Origin: Streptomyces actuosus | GTDB taxonomy: Bacteria; Actinomycetota; Actinomycetes; Streptomycetales; Streptomycetaceae | Assembly: GCF_016921115.1 (NCBI RefSeq) | Contig: NZ_JAFFZS010000040.1 | Location: 1-64,000, forward strand | Direction of reading: 5' to 3' | Length of the DNA: 64,000 nucleotides | Shown here: positions 27,619-37,283 of the stretch, piece after piece | Numbering within the stretch: position 1 is the stretch's first letter | Layout of the letters: each line of letters starts with the position of its first letter | Position numbers and translations under genes: made by a program | Notes under the pieces: generated by a model | Seen by the model: the letters and a program-made list of their open reading frames with translations, nothing else | Databases searched by the model: none | What the model was told of the DNA's origin: nothing

Positions 27619-28767
27619 TCACCTTCCGGGGTTGTACTGGCCGCGCAGCCGCATCGCCTCGCGCACCCGCTCCTGGGCGAGAAGTTGGGCGGCATAGTGT
27701 GCTGGTACGTCGTGCCGGGCGCTCTCGGCGAGCACGGTGGCGGCGTTGGCGCGCATCTTGGTGGAGATCATGGGGAAGACGTCGTCGGGGTCGACGGTGA
27801 AGGGCGAGTAGCGGGCGTCCATGGAGTGTGCGGCGGCGACGATGCCGCCCGCGTTGGCGATGAAGTCGGGTACCAGGGCGATGCCGCGCTGGTGAAGCAC
27901 GTCACGCGCGGCCGGGGTGGTGGGCAGGTTGGCGCCCTCGACGATGAGGCGTACGGAGGTGGTGCCAGCCCGGTCCTTGTCGATGACGTCCTCGCGCGCG
28001 GCCGGGATAAGAATGTCGGCGTCGGCGGTGAGCACGGTATCCGTGTCGACGGCGCCGCCGTACTCCAGCACGCAGTCGTCGCCGTGGACTGCGCGCAGCT
28101 CCGCCAACCGGGGTATGTTCAGCCCGTCGGGATCGAGGACGGCGCCGCGCGCGGTGGACACGGCGACCACGACCGCGCCCAATTCGGCCAGTCGGCGTGC
28201 GGTGGCCAGGCCGACGGCGCCGAAGCCCTGGAGTGCGACACGGGCGCCGGCGACGGTCATCCCGATGCTCTGGGCGGCGGCGTCGGTGGCCTCTGCGACG
28301 CCGTATCCCGTCACACCCAGCTCGTCGTAGGGCAGGCCGCCGAGTGCGCGCGGCAGACCGACGGCGGCGCCGCGGTCGCCCAGCTCGTCCAGGAAGATCG
28401 CCGCGTCGGTCTCGTTGAGGCCCATGTCGAGGCCGAAGACGTACTCGCCGGGCACCTCGTTGGACAGGGCGCGTGCGAAGGCGCGCAGGATGCGTTCCTT
28501 GTCCGGGGAGTTCGGGTCACCGAGTATGCCCGCCTTCGCCCCTCCATGAAAGAGGTCGACCGCGGCCCACTTCCAGGTCATGGCCCGTGCCAGCCGCGCG
28601 ACTTCCAGCACGCGCAGGTCGGGACTCATCCGCGTGCCACCCTTGCCCATGCCACGGGCGGTGTTGTCGAGGACCAGGACGCCCCGCATCCCGGTTCGGC
28701 GGTCGGAGACACAGACCACTTTCTCCGGGCCCCATTCGTCCATGAGGTCGAACACGTCGTTCGGCAA
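27619..28767 (-). CDS. Glu/Leu/Phe/Val-type amino acid dehydrogenase
   Basis: This encodes 382 residues from TTG 28767, chosen because GAGGAG lies ten bases upstream; ATG 28743 (MDEWGPEKVV) is a shorter alternative. The dimerisation domain contains GTRMSPDLRVLEVARLARAM and the catalytic lysine loop LFHGGAKAGI. The NAD domain begins at LGVTGYGVAEAT and has VALQGFGAVGLATARRL. Family enzymes oxidatively deaminate leucine, valine, phenylalanine or glutamate to 2-oxoacids. The stop is five bases before hglS, so the two are probably translated from one mRNA. In that context it may deaminate 2-aminoadipate to 2-oxoadipate, giving the HglS substrate; this is inference. Confidence 0.86.
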   Translation of the reverse strand: MPNDVFDLMDEWGPEKVVCVSDRRTGMRGVLVLDNTARGMGKGGTRMSPDLRVLEVARLARAMTWKWAAVDLFHGGAKAGILGDPNSPDKERILRAFARALSNEVPGEYVFGLDMGLNETDAAIFLDELGDRGAAVGLPRALGGLPYDELGVTGYGVAEATDAAAQSIGMTVAGARVALQGFGAVGLATARRLAELGAVVVAVSTARGAVLDPDGLNIPRLAELRAVHGDDCVLEYGGAVDTDTVLTADADILIPAAREDVIDKDRAGTTSVRLIVEGANLPTTPAARDVLHQRGIALVPDFIANAGGIVAAAHSMDARYSPFTVDPDDVFPMISTKMRANAATVLAESARHDVPAHYAAQLLAQERVREAMRLRGQYNPGR

Positions 28768-29175
28768 GGTTGCACACTCCTCGGGCGTTCGGCGAGAGCT
28801 TTCATGATTGCCGTCTCGTATCGGCCGGGACAGGGGAGCCAGCACACGGTTGTCGCAGGTGACCATCAGCGATGCTTATGTCTCGAAGGCGTGCGGCATC
28901 AGGGCTTTCGGTGTCCCGAGAGGGAAGCAGCCGAGGGAGACAGAGCGGACGGGCCGCGCCGTGGCGTCCGAACGGCCCGGCGCGCTACTGGCTTCGGCTC
29001 GTCAGGGTGATCTTTCCTGAAATCCGTGCTGGGCCTGGCGCGGGGGCTGTATCCACTTGGGTGTGAGGTATGCGGATGGGGGCGGGCTGACTCCTGCGGG
29101 ACGTCAGCGCCGGGAGACGGTTCGAATGCGGGAGTGTCCAATAGACGGCGGATCCGCTGATCAAGGAGACGCCTG
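28768..29175. other. Intergenic region between the dehydrogenase gene and the IS256 remnant
   Basis: No gene is supported. The left part should contain the promoter of the dehydrogenase-hglS operon. The right part, about 29125-29165, is probably the IS256 terminal region preceding the transposase start. Confidence 0.35.
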
Positions 29176-29812
29176 ATGAGCGAGACCATCACCGAGCACG
29201 AGGCCGTGGAGGAGCCGGCCGTCGGGTCGGCCGCGGAGGCGGTGTCGGACGAGCAGTTGATCGCGATGCTGGTCGACCGTGCCCGCTCCGACGGGCTGCG
29301 GCCGACCGGTCAGGGCGGGCTGCTGCAGCAGTTGACGAAGCGGGTGCTGGAGTCCGCGCTGGAGGGCGAGATCACCGATCACGTCGGCTATGGCAAGCAC
29401 GACGCGGCTGGCCGGAACGGCGGCAACAGCCGGAACGGCACGCGGTCGAAGACCGTGTTGACCGATGTCGGCCCGGTCGAGGTGAGGGTGCCGCGCGACA
29501 CCGCCGGCACCTTCGAGCCGCAGATCGTCCGCAAGCGGCAGCGCCGTCTGACCGGTGTGGATGAGATGGTGCTCTCGCTGTCGGCGAAGGGCCTCACCCA
29601 TGGGGAGATATCGGCTCATCTCGCCGAGGTGTACGGGGCGGAGGTGTCCAGGCAGACCATCACCACGATCACGGACAAGGTGATGGAGGGCATGACCGAA
29701 TGTCAGGCGCGCCCGCTCGATCGCGTCTACCCCGTGGTCTTCGTGGACGCCATCAACGTGAAGATTCGCGATGGCAAGGTCGCCAACCGCCCTGTGTACG
29801 TGGCCATGGCCG
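29176..29812 (+). pseudogene. IS256-family transposase, 3' truncated
   Basis: About 212 residues of a normally 400-residue transposase are intact from ATG 29176: GGLLQQLTKRVLESALEGEI, TDHVGYGKHDAAGRNGGNSR, VRVPRDTAGTFEPQIVRK, LTHGEISAHLAEVYGAEVSR, and the first catalytic aspartate in YPVVFVDAINVKIRDG. After VANRPVYVAMAV the reading becomes unrelated arginine/proline-rich sequence, so the second half with the other catalytic acids has been lost. The N-terminal DNA-binding half could still be translated but cannot transpose. Confidence 0.88.
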
Positions 29813-30315
29813 TCCGCTCCCTGTTTGTGCGCGGCGGCCCTCCACCGCCGCTCATGCGCGGCAGACAGGCCTCGTGTCCGTGGCGGCGAGGTGCCAGCAC
29901 ACCTCATCCTGCGGCATCCGCTCCATGCTCAAGCCGGAGTGGCCATAGCGTGTGAGCCTCTGGAGATGACCTGAATGAAGGAGTGGATCGACCCGCGGTA
30001 CGCGTGGCTCGCGGCTGCGTTGTGGCGGTCTCAGCAGTCCAGCTCCCGTGACACGCAGGTTCCGACCGGCACGCGGCTTCATCGTGCCGCGACCGAAGCC
30101 GAAGGCCTGGTCCGCTCTCCCTGGCCGGCGTCCTCGTGACGCTCCCGCGCCCGCGGGGATGCTCCCGGCCGGTCGCATTGTCGATGGGCCGGGCTGTCGC
30201 CCCCGAGACCCGCGGGCCTCGGGGGCGACAGCCCGGGAGCGGTTGACGACTCGGCTGCCGTAGCCTTGCGCTGCTTCCTCGGCGGCAGCGGCTCAACGTG
30301 CTCCCACAGGTTCCG
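29813..30315. other. Non-coding stretch between IS256 remnant and transglutaminase gene
   Basis: No gene is recognised. Apart from the terminator at 30190-30235 the sequence shows no family-like protein pattern on either strand. It may be scar sequence left by the deletion that truncated the IS256 element. Confidence 0.35.
30190..30235. terminator. Strong hairpin terminator after the transglutaminase gene
   Basis: A perfect 18-bp stem (arms 30190-30207 and 30218-30235, CGGGCTGTCGCCCCCGAG and its complement) encloses a ten-base loop. It lies about 80 bases beyond the stop of the minus-strand transglutaminase gene. No T-run follows, as is usual for high-GC actinomycete terminators. Confidence 0.8.
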
Positions 30316-31560
30316 TCACCGCCAGCCTTGCTCCACCTTGGCGGGGGCGGTGTTCCAGCTCTTGGGTATGAATGTGATCACGTAGGTTCCGCGGTCGAAG
30401 TCGCTGTACCCGGCAGACCAGTTCCGGAACTTGCTCTCGTATACGCGCATGGGGCCGACGTCGCTGTTGGGCGCGTGATAGTGATTGGCGTGGGTCCATA
30501 TGGTCTTGTCGGCATCTGCCTCGGTCTGCGCCCCGAACCAGCCGTAGTCGAAGTTGACCCATCGTTCGCCGGGCTTGGCGGGACTGCGTGAAATGTTTCT
30601 GTCCTTCGACATGTCGACCAGGCCCGTGTCCTGGTCGGGGCGGAAAGCGTCCGGGTCGCCGTACTTCCTCTTTTCAGATGAGCCCCACCAGTCCTGCCCG
30701 CTCCAGAAGTGCTTCGAGTAGATCACCGCCTTCATCTTGGACGGGTCGTAGTTGCCTCCGTCCCTTGCCTTGAAGGACGGTGTGTTCCTCAATGCCGAGT
30801 AGAAGTTCGAGTGGCTGTCCTCGTAGAGCAGAGCGTCATTCTTGTTCACGAGCTCTCTCTTGAGGTTCCCGAGGTAGGCTTCCTCGTCGTGGGCGTTATT
30901 CAGGGCCTTGTTCATGATGGACGCCACATCGCGCGCCCGCTTGAAACCCTTCCTCTCGTCGAAACTGTCCTTGGCGATGCGTCCCTCGAACTCCGCCTGT
31001 GTTTCGTTGGGGCGGGGCCTGGAGTTCTTGAGGTCGGTCTGGTACTTGCTCTCGTCGAAGAACGCGAAGGCCAGCCTGTTCGTCGGGTAGGGGCCCGAAT
31101 TGACCCAGGTGATGCCGACACAACCGTAGGACAGCTCCTCCCGCTGCTCTTCGGTCATCTGCTGCTTTCTGCCGTCGCGATGGCTGTAGACCTGCTGCCA
31201 CTTGCGTATGTAGTTGTTGACGACGGTAGTGGCCCTGCCCCCGTAGGCGCGGTACGCGTCAGGCATCCTGTCGAGCGGCTCGGCGGGAGGGGTTTCCCTG
31301 CCGGAGGCCCGGGAGAAGGCGCTGGCGCTCGGCGACAAGTCTGCCGGGGACTTGCCGGGCCGGCTCAGAGACGGAGCTCTTTCGTTGAGTGCATTGATGT
31401 TCTTGACGTCTTCCGCCGTCAGGCCATGCGTTTCGGCATAGGACGCCTTCCATTCCTCGGCGCCGCTGCTGTCGGCCGCGCTGGCCGACGGCATGAATCC
31501 GGTGGTGCACAAGACCGCACCCAAAGCGGCGAAGGTGAAGAAGCTCTGACGTTGATTCAT
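30316..31560 (-). CDS. Secreted protein-glutamine gamma-glutamyltransferase (microbial transglutaminase) zymogen
   Basis: This encodes 414 residues from ATG 31560 with AAGGGAG about ten bases upstream. It is the Streptomyces mobaraensis-type enzyme: signal peptide to about residue 29, a pro-region of about 55 residues, then a mature domain from about residue 84 (TPPAEPLDRMPDAYR). Mature motifs match closely: NNYIRKWQQVYSHRDGRKQQ, LSYGCVGITWVNSG, IYSKHFWSGQDWW, NFDYGWFGAQTEADADKT, FDRGTYVITFIPKSWNTAP. The catalytic Cys-Asp-His are C147, D338 and H357, corresponding to C64, D255 and H274 of the mature reference enzyme. It cross-links proteins outside the cell and is activated by secreted proteases removing the pro-part. 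A strong terminator follows. Confidence 0.97.
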   Translation of the reverse strand: MNQRQSFFTFAALGAVLCTTGFMPSASAADSSGAEEWKASYAETHGLTAEDVKNINALNERAPSLSRPGKSPADLSPSASAFSRASGRETPPAEPLDRMPDAYRAYGGRATTVVNNYIRKWQQVYSHRDGRKQQMTEEQREELSYGCVGITWVNSGPYPTNRLAFAFFDESKYQTDLKNSRPRPNETQAEFEGRIAKDSFDERKGFKRARDVASIMNKALNNAHDEEAYLGNLKRELVNKNDALLYEDSHSNFYSALRNTPSFKARDGGNYDPSKMKAVIYSKHFWSGQDWWGSSEKRKYGDPDAFRPDQDTGLVDMSKDRNISRSPAKPGERWVNFDYGWFGAQTEADADKTIWTHANHYHAPNSDVGPMRVYESKFRNWSAGYSDFDRGTYVITFIPKSWNTAPAKVEQGWR

Positions 31561-31833
31561 AGAATCGATGACTCCCTTGTGGTGAAACTCATGGAACGAA
31601 GGCACGCAAGGGGCGCGACCCGATGGAGGGGTTCGGCGAGCTGTCGCTCAGGGCCCGGGACGCACTGTCCTGCGTCGTTGCGCCGAAGGCGCGAAGGCGG
31701 CGCCGCGAGGAGGAAGGAGACGCGGCGGACGGGAAAGAAGGCGGAGGTGTTGCGTTCGTGGCTTGTCGTCACCGTGGTGGCTGCCCTGCGGCTGAGTGCG
31801 ACTTGGTGTCCGACCGCCGGGCCGGTCGGCTCG
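31561..31833. promoter_or_regulatory. Upstream region of the transglutaminase gene
   Basis: This 273-base stretch separates the two secreted-protein genes and must carry the transglutaminase promoter and leader if they are not co-transcribed. No clear hexamer pair is evident. No gene is seen. Confidence 0.35.
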
Positions 31834-32301
31834 CTACATCAAGGTCGTCGCCGTGGCGACGACGCCGGCCCGGTCCGGGTGACCGGGGTCGCCGTAGCGG
31901 ACCTCGGTACGCGGGTGGGAGCGCATGACGTCGGTGTCGACCAGGCGGACCTGGCTGGGGTGATCGACCGTGCGCACGACGATGTCCGTATCGAGGAGGA
32001 AGCCGAACTCACCCGTGGCCGGGGCGTAGACGAAGAACTTGCGGCCCTCGAACTCCTGCTGCATGACGTCGTCCGTCAGGGCCAGAGACCAGAAGCCCGC
32101 ACAGTGGTCCGCGGGGCACATCAACTGGAAGTCGGCTCGCATGCCATCAAGTTCCATCCCGCGGAAGGGGTTGAAGTCGTCCGCGTTGATCGTGGCGGCG
32201 GCTTCCGGGGCGGCCGCCTGGGCTCCCTGAGTGAGAGGCAGGACGAGGGTCGCGGTCACGGCGACGCCAGTGAGGGCGCGGAGAGCGGTTCGACGTATCA
32301 C
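31834..32301 (-). CDS. Small secreted protein of unknown function
   Basis: This encodes 155 residues with a clear Sec signal peptide (MIRRTALRALTGVAVTATLV, cleavage near AQAAAP). The mature part of about 125 residues has two cysteines in CPADHC, many acidic residues and a segment DDVMQQEFEGRKFFVYAPAT. I do not recognise a family. It lies directly upstream of the transglutaminase gene in the same direction, 273 bases apart. The Q-Q and K residues in the mature part could serve as transglutaminase substrate sites, and secreted inhibitor proteins are known transglutaminase substrates in Streptomyces; linkage here is only positional. Confidence 0.7.
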   Translation of the reverse strand: MIRRTALRALTGVAVTATLVLPLTQGAQAAAPEAAATINADDFNPFRGMELDGMRADFQLMCPADHCAGFWSLALTDDVMQQEFEGRKFFVYAPATGEFGFLLDTDIVVRTVDHPSQVRLVDTDVMRSHPRTEVRYGDPGHPDRAGVVATATTLM

Positions 32302-32779
32302 GTCTCAGCTCCTGGGTGAGTGAGCAGGTCGTTACGAGTGGTGATCATGTCTGTGTGCTGATTCCCCGGCAACACCACGGCTTCAAAATCGGCCACTCCG
32401 GCATGAAGGGCGATATCTAGCCGTTTATCCGAACCAGTCGAACGGGGAGGCGGCACGATGCGGCAGCGTTTCTCCGCTCCTGACGTGTGGTTCCCCGCGA
32501 GGTCGGTACTGATGTGGTCGGGCATCCCGCAGTGCGGACGATGACGTCGTCACCGACCGGTACGAGGAGCGAGCCTCCGCCAACTCGAAATCGCAGGTCA
32601 ATAGGCTGACATAGGTCCGAGGTGCAGGTCCTGTGTCGGCGCGGTCGGTGCCGGGCCGAGGTGTTTTCGACGAGATCGTCTCGTGCAGAGAATCCCGTGT
32701 GCAGCGGTCACCTACCGAAGCGGCAGCCGTTGACGCACCGGATCACGCCGTTCTCCGAACCGGCAACACGTTCACGACT
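32302..32779. other. Intergenic region upstream of the small secreted protein
   Basis: No gene is supported. The portion 32330-32420 is relatively AT rich and is a plausible promoter region for the minus-strand secreted protein. The right end merges into the decayed recombinase. Confidence 0.35.
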
Positions 32780-34145
32780 TGTGTTGTGTCCGCGGCGCGG
32801 GCGAGGACGCTCGGACAGCACGTGGCTCGGCGCCGGTGGCTGCACGGCTTCCACCGCCCCCGGCGGCCGACTCCAGGCGTAGAGGGTGGAGGTGGTCATG
32901 TCCGGTTCGGCGGCCAGGTGCTTGAGCCACCACTCGTTGGGGCCGGGCTCCTCGCCGGGTGGTGCGGGACGGTGCTGGTGGACACGGCCTGCGGGGTGGG
33001 CGAGGCGGCGCATGAGGTCGCGGACGGTGGCTGCGGAGATCCGCGATTCTGCTGGCGCAGATGCCCTGGCCTGCGAGTTCGCGGATCCGATCGGTCAGTT
33101 GCGGGTAGTGGCTGAGCTGTTCCAACCGCTGGACCGGGCGGATGACCTCTCCCGCCGTAGTCGATCCGCCGGCCCAGACGATCGTGACGTTCACCCGCTC
33201 GCTGGTGCCGTGCACGGTGACGACGACCTTGTCGACGACCGCGCGGACGATCTCCTTGCGGTCCGCCGTCGTGGTGCTGTCCGCGCGCCACAGGTCCTCG
33301 ATGTCGCCGGCCAGAGCCGTGATGGTCTGCCGCTCGGCCGGAGTGAGGATGCGCGGACTGCTGCGGGCGAAGCGGTCGTAGTCCTCCCGGAGTTGCTGCT
33401 GGACGGCGAGTGCGTCCTCCCACGCTTTTTCCAGCTGGCGCACGACCAGGCGGTTCTCCGGCTCGGCGAGGTGATGGCTGCGGCGTGCCCGGTCGGCGTC
33501 CTGCGCGGCGCGTCCCAGCCGCTGCAACCACAGCCGTTCCAGCTCGGCCCGCTCGGCCAGGACCTGGTCGGCCGCGCGCAGGGACACCTCGACGGCGGCT
33601 GGCGTCAGTGCCGCCAGGACCTGCTGCTCGACGAAGGCGTCCACACAGGCGGAGTTGAGCAGCAGGCAGCCCTTCTGCGCGCCGGAGTTGGTCTTGTCCC
33701 GGGCGCACACGTATTCGGGCAGGATCCTTGCTGTGCTGGGTGTGGTAGCGCACGCTCATGCGCCGGTTGCAGCGTCCGCAGTGCACCAGCCCGGCCGCGA
33801 GCGCGGGGCCGCCCCGGATGGCGCCCCATGGCTTCGGCGCGGGCGCGATTGGCCGCCAGCTTCGCCTCGTTCGCCTCGAACTGGGCGACGGTGATGTAGG
33901 CGGGCAGGACGTTCGGGATCATCACATGCCATCCGTCCCGGGAGCGGACGACCCGTCCGGTGCTCGGCCTGGCCGGGTCCTGGCGGCGCGGGTCGACCCG
34001 GCGCCGCCCGTAGGCGTAGATCCCGGCATAGGCGGGATTGTGCAGCAGGTTCTGCAGCGTCATCCGGTTCGGCCTTCACCATTCCAGGGTGCCCTTGTCC
34101 GGTCCCTCACACAGCCGGATGCCCAACTGGATGTCGTGACACCGT
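32780..34145 (-). pseudogene. Large serine recombinase, N-terminally deleted with several frameshifts
   Basis: Minus-strand fragments line up as one recombinase. HDIQLGIRLCEGPDKGTLEW is followed by a stop, then RMTLQNLLHNPAYAGIYAYG, VMIPNVLPAYITVAQFEANE, a shifted frame with LVHCGRCNRRMSVRYH (zinc ribbon), another with CLLLNSACVDAFVEQQVLAA, then VLAERAELERLWLQRLGRA (coiled coil) and a further shift to TVRDLMRRLAHP and EWWLKHLAAEPDMTTSTLY at the end. The N-terminal resolvase domain with the catalytic serine is absent. Such recombinases integrate phages or transfer transposons; this copy is dead and marks an old insertion. Confidence 0.82.
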
Positions 34146-34154
34146 GATCAGGCG

Positions 34155-36626
34155 TCACCTGGCGCTGTGGTCGGAACCGTACTGGGCGAGCAGCAGGGCG
34201 ATGTCGTCGGCTCGGTACGAGGAGCCCCGGGCGCTGTGCAGAAGCCGGTCGGCGAGTTCGTCCAGTGAGTCCGCAGGGGCGTGGGCCAGGGATGTTCGCA
34301 GGCCGTCAATCCCCACGTTGATGTCGGCACCGCGTTCCTCGACCAGTCCGTCGGTGTAGAGGGCGAGGACGGACCCCGGCGGGAGGTCGATCCGGGTTGT
34401 CGGATAGGCGCTTGCGCAATCGACACCGAGGAGTGGGCCGACGTCCAGTGCAAGGGCGTTGGTCGTCGCGTCGGGTCGGCGGAGCAGGGGTGGGGGGTGG
34501 CCCGCGGTAACGGCGTCGGCGTGGTGGCCGTGGGGTTCGACGTGGATGTAGCAGCAGCTGGCCAGCAGCCCGGGATCGAGGTCGATGAGGGTCCGGTTGG
34601 CGCCCGCCATCGCGTCGCCGGGCGTATGGCCTACGGCGGCAAAGGCCCGTACGGCGCTGCGCAGCTGGGCCATGGTGGCCGCCGCGGCGATGCTGTGCCC
34701 CTCCACGTCTCCGATGACAAGAGAGACCCCACCACCGGTGGGGATTACGTCGTACCAGTCGCCACCGATGTCCATTCCCCTGGTGCCGGGCAGATAGCGC
34801 GCGACGGTGCGGATACCTGGGACTACTGGCAGACGGTGCGGCAGGAGCGCCTGCTGCAGGCCGCGCGCGAGGGCTGACTCCGAGTCGTAGAGCCGCGCTC
34901 GTTCCAGAGCCTGGGCGATCAGACCGGCGAGTGCGGTGAGGACGCCGCGGTCCTTCTCCGTGAATCGGTGGATCTCGTCGAAACCGAGGACGCAGGTGCC
35001 GACGGGGTGGTTGGAGGCGATCAGTGGCAGATACGCCCAAGAGCTCACTTCGCCTGTGGGGATGCCCGGGTAGCCCTGGGAGAGGTCCTGCTGCGACTCG
35101 ATGAAGCGCGGAGCGCCGGAGGTCAGGGTCTCCGTACCGGGCAGGGAGGCATGCAGCGGTACGCCCTCCAGCCAGTCGAGGAAGTCTTCGTGGTGGCCGG
35201 TGTGGTAGAGCAGACGCATCGTTCCATCGCGGACCACGTAGATCGCCAACTGCTGGCCTCCGAAGGCTGGCAGGAGCTGGTCGGAGATGACTTCGCAGAC
35301 TTCGCGGGCGGTGACCGCCTCAGTCAGCGCGCTGCCCAGCTGCAAGACGTGGTACATGACGCCCAGGCGCGCCGATGTGCCAACGGTTGCCGTCTCGGCC
35401 GAGGAGGCTGATGGAGTCGAGGTCGCGGGTGGACGACCGGAGGGCACCACCCGGCCGGTCACTCCGTCCGCTTCCGGATGGAGGGAGAAGGCGAGCCACC
35501 GGTCGGGCGGCCGACGGGCCAGGAAGGAGACCGGCGCCTGCGAGATCATCGCGGACCGGTGCCGGAACTCGATGTCGGGATCGGAGAGCCACGGCAGCAC
35601 GTCCCAGAGGAACTGCCCCCGCAACTCGTCGCCGCGCACGCCCAGCAGCTGCAGAGCACTGTGATTGGCGTAGGTGACCCGCCCCTCGGGGGCGAGGGAG
35701 AACACCCCGTCCCGCAGCCGTTCGACCGCGGCGACAGCCGCGCTGCCAGCCTGCATGTCGACGACCGTGCCGACCAGGTGGGTGTGTGCCCGCGCGTCGT
35801 CGGTCCCCGATGCGCGGCCCCACAACTCGACCGTGCGATACCCCTCGCCGCCGTCCCCGCGATCCCGTATGCGCAGGCGCCACGACTTGATCCGGCCTTC
35901 GGCGGTTGCCGCGCGGGCGGCCGCTCGAAGGGCGGCGCGGTCACCGGGGTGCAAGCAGGAAGCCAGCGTATCGGCTCGTCCGTCGAAAGCACGGGGGGCG
36001 AGACCGAAGATCGCGCAGAGCTCGTCGTCCACGGTGACGGTGCCGGTGACGAGGTCCCAGTCGAAAAGGCCGGCCCTCATGGCCGGTGCCGATGGCGCTG
36101 GGGTCTCCACGGGAATCGTCTGCGGGTCGCACTCGACGGGATCGCCGGTACGGGCGCGGAGATCGGCGAGGGAAGCACCGAGCCGTTTGGCGATGGTCCG
36201 CACGCGGCGGCGCTGGGCCCTGGACAGCCCTTCGCTGCCGGGTGACGCCGCCCAGACGATCGCCAGCGCCCCGAAGCTCTCCTCACCTGCGCCTACCGGC
36301 ACGGAGCAGGATCCGAAGGCGTACGGCAGAGCCAGCGCGAGCTGAGGAAACCGGCGCATCGTCTCGTCGGCGTCGGCCAGGTGGACCGTGCGCCCAGAGC
36401 TGTAGGCTGCGGCGACCGGGATGGGACTGCTCACCGGAATGAGGTGCCAGCCACCGAGCAGCGAAGGCGGCACCCCGCACGTCGCGGCGAGCACGATCGA
36501 CCGACGGTCGCGGGAGCGGAGAAAAACGCTCCCCGCGTACGCGTCGGTTCCCGCCACGGCTTCGACGACGGCTGCAGCGAGCAGATCCTCACGCTCTGCC
36601 ATCCCGCCGACGACCATTTCGCGCAT
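34155..36626 (-). CDS. GAF/PAS sensor with SpoIIE (PP2C) serine phosphatase domain
   Basis: This encodes 823 residues. A GAF-like domain covers about 10-155 (AGSVFLRSRDRRSIVLAAT). Two PAS regions follow (about 180-295, LFDWDLVTGTVTVDDELCAI; about 300-400, GVFSLAPEGRVTYANHSALQ). A second GAF spans about 430-590. The C-terminal PP2C/SpoIIE phosphatase (about 600-815) keeps the metal aspartates in GMDIGGDWYDV, VIGDVEGHS, LALYTDGLVEE and RADDIALLLAQ. Unlike many Streptomyces relatives there is no C-terminal anti-sigma-type kinase domain. Such phosphatases dephosphorylate anti-sigma antagonist proteins in response to cytoplasmic signals. No partner anti-sigma factor is nearby, though an ECF sigma relic is about 700 bases away. 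Confidence 0.92.
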   Translation of the reverse strand: MREMVVGGMAEREDLLAAAVVEAVAGTDAYAGSVFLRSRDRRSIVLAATCGVPPSLLGGWHLIPVSSPIPVAAAYSSGRTVHLADADETMRRFPQLALALPYAFGSCSVPVGAGEESFGALAIVWAASPGSEGLSRAQRRRVRTIAKRLGASLADLRARTGDPVECDPQTIPVETPAPSAPAMRAGLFDWDLVTGTVTVDDELCAIFGLAPRAFDGRADTLASCLHPGDRAALRAAARAATAEGRIKSWRLRIRDRGDGGEGYRTVELWGRASGTDDARAHTHLVGTVVDMQAGSAAVAAVERLRDGVFSLAPEGRVTYANHSALQLLGVRGDELRGQFLWDVLPWLSDPDIEFRHRSAMISQAPVSFLARRPPDRWLAFSLHPEADGVTGRVVPSGRPPATSTPSASSAETATVGTSARLGVMYHVLQLGSALTEAVTAREVCEVISDQLLPAFGGQQLAIYVVRDGTMRLLYHTGHHEDFLDWLEGVPLHASLPGTETLTSGAPRFIESQQDLSQGYPGIPTGEVSSWAYLPLIASNHPVGTCVLGFDEIHRFTEKDRGVLTALAGLIAQALERARLYDSESALARGLQQALLPHRLPVVPGIRTVARYLPGTRGMDIGGDWYDVIPTGGGVSLVIGDVEGHSIAAAATMAQLRSAVRAFAAVGHTPGDAMAGANRTLIDLDPGLLASCCYIHVEPHGHHADAVTAGHPPPLLRRPDATTNALALDVGPLLGVDCASAYPTTRIDLPPGSVLALYTDGLVEERGADINVGIDGLRTSLAHAPADSLDELADRLLHSARGSSYRADDIALLLAQYGSDHSAR

Positions 36627-36791
36627 GGTTCCAGTGTGCCCAGGTCAGCCCGCCGGTCCAAGGCCCAACCCAGCGAGACGCATCGATCACAGCTCGCAAG
36701 GCCCGTCGTCGCGATCCGGCTGCGGCTACGCCTGAGATCCCCGGGACACCCCGGGCAAGATCACAAACCGTTGAGCTGGCACCGAGCACGA

Positions 36792-36835
36792 CCGGAGCCC
36801 GGGCGGGGCCGTCACGTTCCCCGCCCGGGCTCCGG
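36792..36835. terminator. Strong hairpin terminator
   Basis: A perfect 17-bp stem (36792-36808 and 36819-36835, CCGGAGCCCGGGCGGGG and its complement) with a ten-base loop. It lies upstream of the SpoIIE gene and would stop minus-strand transcription arriving from the right. The stop codon of the uncertain frame at 36812-37282 falls inside it. Confidence 0.75.
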
Positions 36836-37282
36836 AGTCTCCCGGTAGGTCCGGATCAGGGCCTGGGCAGCCGCAGGCCGGGCAGGTGCGGGTGTCGCAG
36901 GTGCTGCCCGCCGTCGTGGACGTGCAGGGTGAACGTCGCCGGCCCGGGTGGACCCGCCTTGTCGTACGCCGGACAGCACGCGCTCGATCCGGTCCCACAG
37001 CCGCATAAGGCCGCCCTCACGGGCTTCCCACCGGTCGCCGGTCGGGGTGAGGGTGGCGGCGGAGCCGGTCACGACGTCGACCAGGTGCACGAGCTCGCCG
37101 ACTGTCGTCATCTGCGCGTCCGGAGCGGCGCACTGGGCGAGGAACCGCAGGTGGAACGCCTCCTCGGAAGCCGCCGTGATCCGCTTGAGGCTGTGCCGGG
37201 CCGCCCGGCCCGTCTCCGGCCGCAGCCCTGCGGCCCAGTGGGTGGGGTTGCCGAACGCCGGCGCCGCGTGCGTGCGCACGGA
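36812..37282 (-). CDS. Hypothetical protein, uncertain
   Basis: A minus-strand frame of about 156 residues (from MSVRTHAAPAFG) has a helical, protein-like middle: RHSLKRITAASEEAFHLRFL, MTTVGELVHLVDVVTGSAAT, GLMRLWDRIERVLSGV. The last 45 residues are proline/alanine/arginine rich, and the end runs into a strong terminator. I do not recognise the family, and no good ribosome binding site was found. It may be a gene truncated at its 3' end. Confidence 0.33.
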   Translation of the reverse strand, partial: SVRTHAAPAFGNPTHWAAGLRPETGRAARHSLKRITAASEEAFHLRFLAQCAAPDAQMTTVGELVHLVDVVTGSAATLTPTGDRWEAREGGLMRLWDRIERVLSGVRQGGSTRAGDVHPARPRRRAAPATPAPARPAAAQALIRTYRETPEPGRGT

Positions 37283-37283
37283 C

